DNA of 64,000 nucleotides from Leeuwenhoekiella polynyae (GTDB lineage: Bacteria; Bacteroidota; Bacteroidia; Flavobacteriales; Flavobacteriaceae): NCBI RefSeq assembly GCF_042683665.1, contig NZ_JBHUOO010000007.1, one strand, 5' to 3'. The translations under genes and the position numbers were made by a program. Below the pieces are notes generated by a model that worked only from the letters and a program-made list of their open reading frames with translations, had not been told where the DNA came from and did not search any database. This document shows, one piece after another, positions 1 through 7,322 of this stretch. Within the stretch, counting starts at the first letter, position 1; every line of letters begins with the position of its first letter.

Positions 1-160
1 GCGCAGGCAGCTCCGAAGGACAGGAGCGGTAGCGACGCGGAGCTGACAAGACGGTTTTTGCCTGATAAGGCAAAAAATTCCTAAGCGAGGGGGTCTTTTC
101 TTTTGTTGAGCCTGCCCTGAGCGATAGTCGAAGGGTTTCTTTGGACAAGCAAAGAAAATG
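1..160. repeat. palindromic repeat-like region (REP/BIME-like)
   Basis: Three inverted repeats lie close together. CAGCTCCG at 8-15 pairs with CGGAGCTG at 38-45. TTTTTGCCT at 55-63 pairs perfectly with AGGCAAAAA at 68-76 around a GATA loop. TTTCTTTG at 136-143 pairs with CAAAGAAA at 150-157 around GACAAG. The stretch is GC-rich next to its AT-rich surroundings. A frame open from base 1 to a TAA at 82-84 (27 codons) could be the end of a gene cut by the window edge, but its composition and the palindromes fit non-coding repeat DNA better. I see no gene or promoter in 161-440 either. Confidence 0.4.
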
Positions 161-440
161 AACAAACATGATTAGAAGGAAGCACTACTCAAATCGACGT
201 TAGGAGATTCACGAGTTCCCGTAAAATAACAAACACGCGAGCTAAATCTCTGTTAGGAGATCAATCAACATTTCATTAGAAATATAACTTCTATTCGTGT
301 TTCTGTTCTTTTGTCTTGATACGGCAAAACATGTCTTTGAGCGAGTTGATGCGGCTGGAAACCAAAAAATCAAGGCTCACAAGACTAAATCTGGTGTTTA
401 AGACCAGCTTTAGAAAATTTGATCTCGATTATCGAATAAA

Positions 441-851
441 TTACTCCTTCCAATAATCCACGACCAGAACATCTTCTAAAACCGGACCTAACATCGCACC
501 AAATTCTTGATGCTTGGGATGCACCAAATACGTATCCCGATCTTGCTCACTCGTAAACGTGACAAAAAAGCAATGGGTAAAGCCTTTATTTAAATTTTCC
601 GGACTGTTGTTGAGACCCCACTCGAAAGCTTTGATTTCATCGATTTCAACAGCCAGATTGGCAAAGGCGGCTTCTACTTTTTCAACTTCAGCGGGGGTTG
701 CGGATTCTTTAAAACTGAATAACACCACATGGCGCAACTGACGCGCTTGCTCTTCTGCTTGGTTTGTAACCGCTTCTTCAGCTTCTGAATTCATGTCTTT
801 ACAGCTGGTAAAAATGAGTAAACCTATTAAAAGGTAACATGTGTTTTTCAT
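441..851 (-). CDS. Dabb-domain lipoprotein (stress-responsive A/B barrel)
   Basis: 136 aa. An N-terminal hydrophobic stretch ends in a lipobox-like FTSC (Cys at about residue 17), so it is probably a lipoprotein. Residues 40-136 match the Dabb dimeric A/B-barrel fold: the opening RHVVLFSFKE strand, a central FEWG-N strand, GFTHCFFVTF, then YLVHPKHQEF and the closing VLVVDYW strand. Dabb proteins form small ferredoxin-like dimers of mostly unknown function, sometimes stress-linked. A lipid-anchored form is common in Bacteroidota. It sits 20 bp downstream of the DUF2007 gene on the same strand and may be co-transcribed with it. Substrate unknown. Confidence 0.8.
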   Translation of the reverse strand: MKNTCYLLIGLLIFTSCKDMNSEAEEAVTNQAEEQARQLRHVVLFSFKESATPAEVEKVEAAFANLAVEIDEIKAFEWGLNNSPENLNKGFTHCFFVTFTSEQDRDTYLVHPKHQEFGAMLGPVLEDVLVVDYWKE

Positions 852-871
852 GATTTAACTTTAATTCTTTC

Positions 872-1099
872 TTACTGGTCTACGGCTATATCCGTTTTAT
901 CAATGATCTCCTGAGCTCTTTCAAAGTCAGCTTTATGAACGTACAACTCTATATCATTCTGCGGAATTCCAAAACCTCCCAATCTAGCGGATTCAACGTG
1001 ATCCTTTATACGTGTTGAAATGTTTTCTTGATCCAAAAGAAACGCAATTCGATTAATTATAATCGAAGTATTGGTCATTATTTTTAAGTAATCTTCCAT
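872..1099 (-). CDS. DUF2007-type small signal-transducing-like protein
   Basis: 75 aa, no signal peptide. The C-terminal half carries the DUF2007 pattern GFGIPQNDIELYVHKADFE followed by RAQEII. In this family that region forms a small alpha/beta domain resembling PII-like or ACT folds and is annotated as putative signal transducing. The N-terminal half (residues 10-45) is the paired strand/helix part with IRIAFLLDQ-like content. Biochemical function is unknown for the family. The family call rests on the C-terminal motif only. Confidence 0.65.
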   Translation of the reverse strand: MEDYLKIMTNTSIIINRIAFLLDQENISTRIKDHVESARLGGFGIPQNDIELYVHKADFERAQEIIDKTDIAVDQ

Positions 1100-1252
1100 A
1101 TTCTAAAGCTTTAATTTCAAAAACTCTATGCGGGTCTCCACCTATTCTGAATATAGAAATTTAGGACTTTCTACTCGTATAATTCAACTTAACGATTAAT
1201 TTAATCGTACTAAACACTATGTTTTAACTCCTCAACACTACCCATATATGCT

Positions 1253-1816
1253 TTAAGACAAGGGGCCCCCGTTGTACAAGGCTACCACTTTTTTGAAATC
1301 GATCGAAGTGTTCAGTTCGTAGAAATACTTCAACTGCCATTTTTGAGTGCGTACCGCTTGTTTACTTTGCGCGATGTCCCAGCTGGGGTATACTCTACAT
1401 GCGCGTTTACCTGCTTGGGTTGCTGATGAGATGATCCCTTTTTCAAGCAGTACTTCTTTTGGAAATACAAACTGACCAAAAGCCTCTGCTGAGCGAACAT
1501 TGACCACATACAAATCACCAGGATCTTGTGCATCAAACGGCTCAATGGGTCCGTTGCCAGTACGTTTCCAGAACGTCACAAACTGCCCGACTTTCTTAGG
1601 TGTAATTTTTGAACTTCTGCTTACGATCCGTGTTCCGTTTAATTTAAACCGGCACGCATCATATTCCTTACTTTCCGGCTCCATAAAAAATTCTGAAATC
1701 TCCAGCGAACATTTATCGTAAACTTCCGTTTTTAGGGTATTCAGATTTTTATCCATGCAATTGGTGTTCTTTAAAAGTGCCTCCATGCAGTGGATTATAA
1801 TGGTTCTATTGGACAA
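1253..1816 (-). CDS. MepB family protein
   Basis: 187 aa as the longest frame. ATG codons at 1786 and 1756 are equally plausible starts, and the conserved domain only begins near residue 45. Landmarks of the MepB family are clear: YDACRFKLN, SKITPKKVGQFVTFWKR, GPIEPFD, a G-Q-F-V-F-P strand, KRACRVYP and the closing TQKWQ. MepB was named from the mepRAB locus of Staphylococcus aureus, where its role is not established. The gene stands alone between DUF2007 and the defence operon with about 100 bp on either side, so it looks like accessory cargo. No frameshift is visible. Confidence 0.75.
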   Translation of the reverse strand: MSNRTIIIHCMEALLKNTNCMDKNLNTLKTEVYDKCSLEISEFFMEPESKEYDACRFKLNGTRIVSRSSKITPKKVGQFVTFWKRTGNGPIEPFDAQDPGDLYVVNVRSAEAFGQFVFPKEVLLEKGIISSATQAGKRACRVYPSWDIAQSKQAVRTQKWQLKYFYELNTSIDFKKVVALYNGGPLS

Positions 1817-1915
1817 TAGTTTTTATAAGCGCTCATAAGATTTTAGTTTGTTGATTATGACAGATTAAGTGCTTTTACAAATACTTTGTACAGGAAAAAT
1901 CTATAACATATTTTT

Positions 1916-4249
1916 TCAAGTTATCTGCCGCATTTCTATATTATCATGACTTAAGCCAAACCTCTCATACTTGTATCTTATGAAACGAGAATACTTATCT
2001 TCATGTGTCGACAAAACAACCTGTTCTTGCGAAAAGTTATGTTTAAGTAACTCAATTAGTGAATGAGTATTTATTTCATCCAAAGTCTGTATTGGATCAT
2101 CAATCATAATTACACCTAAATCATTCTGATTATAAACTTTGTTCAAGACTAACATTAAAGACATTACTGTAGCTGAAAGCTGACCTGAACTTAGAGAAAA
2201 AGATGCTTCCTGCTTTCTTCCAAGAGGATGAATCATAATTTCGGGCGTTGCTTTATCAATATCGGCGTTAAATACAAGCCCTGTTCCTAAGGAATGATTT
2301 TGAAGTATTTTACTTGTATATATGTAGAATGGCGCAGTAATATTTGCAATTATTCCTTTTAAGTATCCGTTGATCTGGCTTTTAAGTAAATCTCTTACAT
2401 CGGTACATTTCGTTCTAGTTGCATCTAGCTTAGTCAAATCCGCTTCAAGTTTAGTAACCTTCTTGTTAATTCCATTGAAATATGCATAATGAATATAATT
2501 AACCTTTTGCTCGATAGCTTCAACATCTATTTTTCTCAACTCCTCTAATGAATTGTTTAACTTACTTAGGAACGTTTCTCGTAACTCATCCGTTCTCAAA
2601 TCTGCGCTAAATTGAGGGGTATATTCGGAAACCTTAGAACGAACAGATTCAATGACTTCATCTAATTCTTCCTTTTTTAATCGTCGATTAAATAAAGCTT
2701 TCAAGCCTTTTAATTCCTCTTCTGAGAACAGAGTTAAGTTCTTTTCAAATTCTTCCGACCAATTAGTCTGATTTGCCCTAATTCTTAAGAACTCGTCTGA
2801 CCCAATGAGAACTAGCTTATTTTTTTCAATTTGATCGACCCTATCTGAAATACGCTTTAATAAATCCAGTTCGTCAATCTCAGCTTCCCATAATTCCTGA
2901 GCTTTTCTAAGTTTTTCACGAGATTTATCATTTGATTTAAAGATTAGTTCTTCCGTTTCCTTAAACCGAGATAATAATTCATCTTTAGTACCCCAATCAT
3001 GAGAGCAGGTTGGACAAGTTCCATTCTCTAGCAATTTTATAGATTCTAAAGACTTCGTATAAACCTCTAGGAAAGAATCCCGTTTGTCCCTGATCTCTTC
3101 AATGAGCTTATTCTCTGAAGAAAGAAGGTTTTTAAGTGATAATAATTCACTTATCATTTTTTTAAGCTCTTCGTACGTATTATTATCTTTAATTACGTAT
3201 TTGAGGGCTTCTTGTTTTTGTTGAAGAGTATAATAATCTTTACTCTCTAATGACTTGGATAAAATGGTTAGAGAGCCTTGTTCCATTGTTTCCTTACCTC
3301 TTTGTTCATTTTCTTTTATAAGAGTCTCGATATTGACAACATTCCAATAATTTCGGACAAGATTATCAATTCGTACGCGTGATTCAAGTAACTCTCTTAT
3401 CGAATGAGCTTTGATAATTTTTTGAATCGATTGCTCGTTAGATTTTAGATAAGAAAATTTTTGAAGTTCATCTAAATAGCTAGCCCGAACTTCACTCTGA
3501 GAAATAACTAAATCTTTTTTATCCCAAGGAAGTTCCTTAATCTCAATGAGACGGCTATATACAATCCTTTCTCCTGCTCTTTCAAGAATTGCTTTATTTT
3601 CCTCTTTAACAAGAGTTAGTTGTTCTCCCAGCGCTTTCTCCTTAGCTTTAATAGTACGTATAACGTCGCCCGTTTTCTTTAACGTGTCATTTTGATCTTT
3701 AATCCCTAAAAGCTCGCTTAATCCGTTGTATTTATCCTTTGCCGATTTTTTAATGAAATAAGTGTTTTCATCTTGTTCAACATAGTCTAGAATAGTAAAG
3801 AACTTTTCAATATTCGTATACTTCAATAATTGCCCTAGCGTCTGATCTTCAATATTTTCATTGTTTAATTGAATCAAGTATTGTTCTATTTTTTCAAAGA
3901 AATTTCGAGGGTTTTTATCTCGATCCGTAATAGAACTAGCGCCTGGATATTTTCTATAGACATATAGTTTATTTCCTTCATCATCATAAAGAGTTAATCC
4001 AATCTCGATAGGTTTATTTTTATCTCTATGAAAAGAACTATCTCCATATCCAACTGACTGTTTTATGTTAGTATTGTCCTTGAAACGTCTTAAGTTTCCA
4101 GTGAAAGCTATCTCTAGAGCATCAAAAACAGTTGTTTTTCCGTACCCATTTGGGCCGTCAAATAACACTAGGTTCTTTTCACCAAAATCGAAAGAGTAAT
4201 CTTCCAGACATTTAAAATTCTTTACCTCTAAACTCCTGATTCTGTACAT
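1916..4249 (-). CDS. SMC/RecN-like ABC ATPase of a Lamassu / ABC-3C defence operon (LmuB-like)
   Basis: 777 aa. Walker A GPNGYGKT at residues 32-39 follows a RecF/SMC-type N-terminus (IRSLEVKNFKCL). Residues 170-640 are long helical coiled coil interrupted by a zinc-hook motif CPTC at 412-415. The ABC signature (LSSGQLSAT) is near 685 and Walker B (VIMIDDP) near 710, followed by a conserved STHED switch region. This is the architecture of LmuB of Lamassu and of the ABC-ATPase of ABC-three-component systems, thought to sense foreign DNA or DNA ends and license the nuclease partner. It is last in the operon, 3 bp after the middle gene. Visibly more AT-rich than the genes to its right, consistent with transfer. 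A solitary RecN-like repair ATPase is excluded by the operon. Confidence 0.8.
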   Translation of the reverse strand: MYRIRSLEVKNFKCLEDYSFDFGEKNLVLFDGPNGYGKTTVFDALEIAFTGNLRRFKDNTNIKQSVGYGDSSFHRDKNKPIEIGLTLYDDEGNKLYVYRKYPGASSITDRDKNPRNFFEKIEQYLIQLNNENIEDQTLGQLLKYTNIEKFFTILDYVEQDENTYFIKKSAKDKYNGLSELLGIKDQNDTLKKTGDVIRTIKAKEKALGEQLTLVKEENKAILERAGERIVYSRLIEIKELPWDKKDLVISQSEVRASYLDELQKFSYLKSNEQSIQKIIKAHSIRELLESRVRIDNLVRNYWNVVNIETLIKENEQRGKETMEQGSLTILSKSLESKDYYTLQQKQEALKYVIKDNNTYEELKKMISELLSLKNLLSSENKLIEEIRDKRDSFLEVYTKSLESIKLLENGTCPTCSHDWGTKDELLSRFKETEELIFKSNDKSREKLRKAQELWEAEIDELDLLKRISDRVDQIEKNKLVLIGSDEFLRIRANQTNWSEEFEKNLTLFSEEELKGLKALFNRRLKKEELDEVIESVRSKVSEYTPQFSADLRTDELRETFLSKLNNSLEELRKIDVEAIEQKVNYIHYAYFNGINKKVTKLEADLTKLDATRTKCTDVRDLLKSQINGYLKGIIANITAPFYIYTSKILQNHSLGTGLVFNADIDKATPEIMIHPLGRKQEASFSLSSGQLSATVMSLMLVLNKVYNQNDLGVIMIDDPIQTLDEINTHSLIELLKHNFSQEQVVLSTHEDKYSRFIRYKYERFGLSHDNIEMRQIT

Positions 4250-4252
4250 CGT

Positions 4253-4960
4253 TTAATCTTCTTTCGTGATTAACTCTACTAAATCATTAATATCCGCTCC
4301 CATATCGTGTTCTAAGATGGAATTATAAACGCCAATTAAATTAAGTTCATCTAATTTTGAGAATATACTTTTATCAATATCCTCGAGAACTCGTTTCTCT
4401 CCATCCGTAACATGGTAGTTTAAAAATGGGATTTTCGTAAAAATCCTCGTAAGCAAGTTAAACCAAGGTTCGTCAGAGAAGTTCTTGAGCTTATCACTAT
4501 TAAGAGAAACAAGTTCAGTAAGTGATAGAACAAGCGTTTTGTCAATTTCTTTTATTTTATCATTTAATACTTCCAACTCACCTTGAGAGTACGTTAAAAT
4601 GTATTTCCTTGACTGATAATAATTTTCTTCGCTTTTAAGCATCCAGTTTATATCCTCCGTTCCCTCATCATTTTCAGCAACTATTATTAGGGATAAATTC
4701 TTTTCAATATATCTACTCTTGTATTCCAGTAATTTATCGCTCCTTAAAGTTCCTATCATGGAGTTCAACTCATATTCAAATTTTTTCAAATTACCATCAA
4801 CTTTTTGACGGAACATAGAAACTTTACCAAACTGAAATAAGAAGAAGTCACTTTTCTGCAATTCAGGATAGTGTGCCAAGATAAACGTAGAATCATTATA
4901 CATAAACTCTTCACTTTCAAGTCTATACCCCTCTATAAGATTTTGTATTAGTTCTTTCAT
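4253..4960 (-). CDS. middle component of the Lamassu / ABC-3C operon (LmuC-like)
   Basis: 235 aa, mostly helical, no signal peptide and no catalytic motif that I can recognise. Its start overlaps the stop of the nuclease gene as ATGA (4957-4960), and it ends 3 bp before the ATPase start, so all three are probably made together in fixed ratio. In Lamassu and ABC-3C loci a small, poorly conserved helical protein occupies exactly this position between nuclease and ATPase and bridges the two. The assignment rests on position and size, not on sequence motifs. The extreme N-terminus (MKELIQNLIEGYRLE) resembles the start of other such middle proteins only in general character. Confidence 0.6.
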   Translation of the reverse strand: MKELIQNLIEGYRLESEEFMYNDSTFILAHYPELQKSDFFLFQFGKVSMFRQKVDGNLKKFEYELNSMIGTLRSDKLLEYKSRYIEKNLSLIIVAENDEGTEDINWMLKSEENYYQSRKYILTYSQGELEVLNDKIKEIDKTLVLSLTELVSLNSDKLKNFSDEPWFNLLTRIFTKIPFLNYHVTDGEKRVLEDIDKSIFSKLDELNLIGVYNSILEHDMGADINDLVELITKED

Positions 4961-6243
4961 GCATTTAATTCATTTGACGCCTTATCAATTTTTCTTAGTC
5001 CGAATACTCTGTTTTCTTCGAAAGAATCATCACCATCCAGAGCAAGATCAGTAAAGATATTGTTCAATACATCCTTTGCATCGTTAAGATCTAAGTTTAA
5101 GTGTTGATTTATGAAAAAAGAAACGTCATTAGAAACGGGTTTTTTTGCAAGCTTTTCAACCTCCTCCATGAGTTGGCTAGAATATCTTTCATCATCTGGA
5201 ATATCCCTATTCAAGAGAGTGGCTTGATAGATATTGTGGGTCTTTTTACAAGTAAATGCCAAGGACGCATAATTAGGTCCATCATTAATTGAAGTTATTG
5301 CCCTACATAGAATGTCTATGACAAGAGTTTTATTCAAATAATCTCCGAATTCAATTAGGCTGAAACTGCCTTTTAAATCTTTATGAGGAATAAGGTTGTT
5401 TTCCAATAAGCCTTTGAACTGAGCATCATCGAGCTTCCCTAGCTCAAGAATAACTCTATCTATCTTCCCCTTTTTCTCTAACATATCATCAGAATTAAGA
5501 TCTTTATAAGAATTCAATTCTTCCATCATCGCATGAAAGAAATTCCTTTTTACATAGTGCCATCCTATTTCAACATTGTAGGCTTTTGGAGCGTTTTTTA
5601 TGTCATTAATAATTTCTGTAAACGGGATTTCTTTGCGAACTTTTTTAGAATGGCTATCCTTTATCAAAGAATCTACTTTACCACAAAGAAAAGCATATAT
5701 AATATCAAGGTCTGAATAAGCGAAATCAACTCCAATATGATTTAATACCTTCTCAATTTCGATTTTAGTCTTGTCCTCAATATTTTCAACCGTGTACACT
5801 CCAGAAATTAAGGAAAAGGAAGTATCAATATGAGCAGAAAATCGGTCATCAAAACTTTCTTTATCCCAGTCCGTTATATTGTACCAGCTTACCAAATAGG
5901 ATTTAATCGGTTTATTACGCACTTCATTTCTCTGAGATCTAATAGTTTTGCGACCATCAGCAGGGTCTTTCAACTCTTTTATTGAATACGTATAGCGATT
6001 TATTAGCTCTTCAACTGTATTCTTAAAAGCACTCATACTTGAATTAGCTATTGCCTTAACCTGGTACACTTCTAGTTCATTTTCTCTGATTGAGAAGTCT
6101 TCGTCTGATTCTATAAGTAAGGCGTTCCTAGATGTAAGGTTATCAACTCCAATACCCATGATTTTCTCTAGAGCCACGCAAATTGCAACTTCTCCTTGAA
6201 AAATAAATCCCGACCAACTTGGGGTAGCATCTCTCTTTGACAT
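4957..6243 (-). CDS. REase-fold effector nuclease of the Lamassu / ABC-3C operon (LmuA/Cap4-like)
   Basis: 428 aa, first gene of the operon. Residues 9-65 match the N-terminal nuclease domain of Cap4/DUF4297-type effectors: SGFIFQGEVAI helix, then acidic residues (E45, D47, D49) and the Q61-V62-K63 of a PD-(D/E)xK core. The remaining 360 residues are helical and specific, with no motif I recognise; in the family this part contacts the SMC-like partner. In Lamassu-type systems the nuclease is released on phage or plasmid detection and degrades DNA. No DUF4297 dimer partner or CD-NTase gene is nearby, so a CBASS reading is unlikely. Start is the only ATG before the conserved region. Confidence 0.7.
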   Translation of the reverse strand: MSKRDATPSWSGFIFQGEVAICVALEKIMGIGVDNLTSRNALLIESDEDFSIRENELEVYQVKAIANSSMSAFKNTVEELINRYTYSIKELKDPADGRKTIRSQRNEVRNKPIKSYLVSWYNITDWDKESFDDRFSAHIDTSFSLISGVYTVENIEDKTKIEIEKVLNHIGVDFAYSDLDIIYAFLCGKVDSLIKDSHSKKVRKEIPFTEIINDIKNAPKAYNVEIGWHYVKRNFFHAMMEELNSYKDLNSDDMLEKKGKIDRVILELGKLDDAQFKGLLENNLIPHKDLKGSFSLIEFGDYLNKTLVIDILCRAITSINDGPNYASLAFTCKKTHNIYQATLLNRDIPDDERYSSQLMEEVEKLAKKPVSNDVSFFINQHLNLDLNDAKDVLNNIFTDLALDGDDSFEENRVFGLRKIDKASNELNA

Positions 6244-6646
6244 TTAGTGATTTAAGAATATTTAGTTTATTTGACTAAACTCAGTTTTATTTAGAAAACA
6301 GCTATTAATACTTAGCCTAAAACTACCCCAAAATCTCCAAACCCCTTTACACAATTCTGTAATTATCAAGCCATAAGCCCCTAAACCCTACAATTAGGGG
6401 GTATTTCCCCTCGGGTTTGCTTCGCCCTATACCCATTGATCCCCCATAGTTTCTCCATTGTTTTACCATTAAACCCCAGTGTTTATGGACAATTAATGGA
6501 GTATCAATGGACAATCTATGCATAAACCCCTAACAATACCCCTAAAAAGGCCGCAGCGTTGCAGGTGTCAAAAACGTGTTAAACCCCAACGGCTTGTAAG
6601 GCATCCTTCATAACTTTAAACTCTGATACATTAAGATTTTAGATTT
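6244..6646. other. 403-bp non-coding junction between defence operon and chromosome
   Basis: No gene found. The segment is rich in CCCC/GGGG runs, unlike the flanking coding DNA. It holds a direct repeat of ATGGACAAT (about 6485 and 6507) and an inverted CCCTA/TAGGG pair near 6386-6400. A short minus-strand frame near 6583-6630 ends in TAA and could be the last codons of a vanished gene. I read the segment as a possible insertion scar, without finding an integrase or a clear attachment site. Confidence 0.35.
6261..6279. promoter_or_regulatory. inverted repeat upstream of the defence operon
   Basis: TTTAGT (6261-6266) and ACTAAA (6274-6279) form a 6-bp perfect dyad around TTATTTG, 18 bp upstream of the nuclease ATG. 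The position would suit an operator or a promoter-overlapping repressor site. No repressor gene is adjacent, so the role is a guess. Confidence 0.3.
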
Positions 6647-7156
6647 ATGAGCAACGCACTGGAAGCCTGGTTAGAAAAAGATACGTTTACCTCTAATGTG
6701 AGCCGCGGATTGATTTCCGGGGTGTTGGGGGGTATTGCCGGAACGGTGGTAAAAGCTGCTATTGAAAAAGTTTTAACTGTACGCAAACCCAATACGCGTT
6801 CTGCTCAGGTGAAAATGGTAGACGATCTCTCGATGCAATTAACGGGAGAGCGCATCAGCGAAAGCAATCACGAACTCGCAGAGCAATTGGTGAATATTCC
6901 GTTTGGGGCCAGTCTGGGTGCTACTTATGGTTATGCGAAACGCGATAAGCTCGATACCAATATTCTAGACGGTTTGGCCTATGGCGCAACCACCTGGGTA
7001 GGTACGCACGAGACTTCGTTACCCCTATTGGGTCTTAAAGACAATCCTACAGAAATTCCTGTAAAAATACAGATCAACGAGTTGATCGCCCATGCAGCCT
7101 TTGGGATCACGACCGAAATCGTACGGGGTATTATTGCAAAAAAACTCAGGGAATAG
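6647..7156 (+). CDS. DUF1440 (YagU-like) membrane protein
   Basis: 169 aa. A glycine-rich hydrophobic helix at residues 22-45 (ISGVLGGIAGTVVKA) is followed by the family landmarks: a P-G-A-S-L-G-A-T-Y-G helix near 92-100, ATTWVGTHE near 118, SLPLLGLKDNP, and a C-terminal QINELIAHAAFGI helix. E. coli YagU of this family is an inner-membrane protein linked to acid resistance; the reaction is unknown. It is the first chromosomal-looking gene after the defence operon, is higher in GC, and stands alone. Start is ATG, 8 bases after a T-rich stretch. Confidence 0.7.
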   Translation: MSNALEAWLEKDTFTSNVSRGLISGVLGGIAGTVVKAAIEKVLTVRKPNTRSAQVKMVDDLSMQLTGERISESNHELAEQLVNIPFGASLGATYGYAKRDKLDTNILDGLAYGATTWVGTHETSLPLLGLKDNPTEIPVKIQINELIAHAAFGITTEIVRGIIAKKLRE

Positions 7157-7222
7157 CTTAAAGTCCTAACTTGCATACGTAAAGAACCGCCTCAAAATAC
7201 GGCTGTAAAGTGTTTATAAACT

Positions 7223-7239
7223 AGCAAACGGAGTTTGCT
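7223..7239. repeat. short perfect inverted repeat after DUF1440
   Basis: AGCAAAC and GTTTGCT form a 7-bp stem around GGA. There is no T-run beyond it, so it is a weak terminator candidate at best. A second dyad, CCCGAT/ATCGGG, lies at 7299-7311 just before the FUSC start. Confidence 0.3.
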
Positions 7240-7322
7240 GAAGATGTAGTCTTCTACAAGCTTAGACTTAAAAAAATACCGCTTAAAACAGGTTTACCCG
7301 ATCATCGGGCAGGCTCACACCC

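Noticed and set aside
1..84. 27-codon open frame ending in TAA at the window edge
   Set aside because: It overlaps strong palindromes, has unusual composition and cannot be judged without upstream sequence.
1916..4249. Housekeeping RecN or Rad50-like repair ATPase
   Set aside because: The coupled nuclease and middle gene, and the AT-rich composition, fit a defence operon better.
6583..6630. Possible tail of an integrase or other gene on the minus strand
   Set aside because: Only about 15 codons, with no recognisable recombinase motif; not enough to call a gene.
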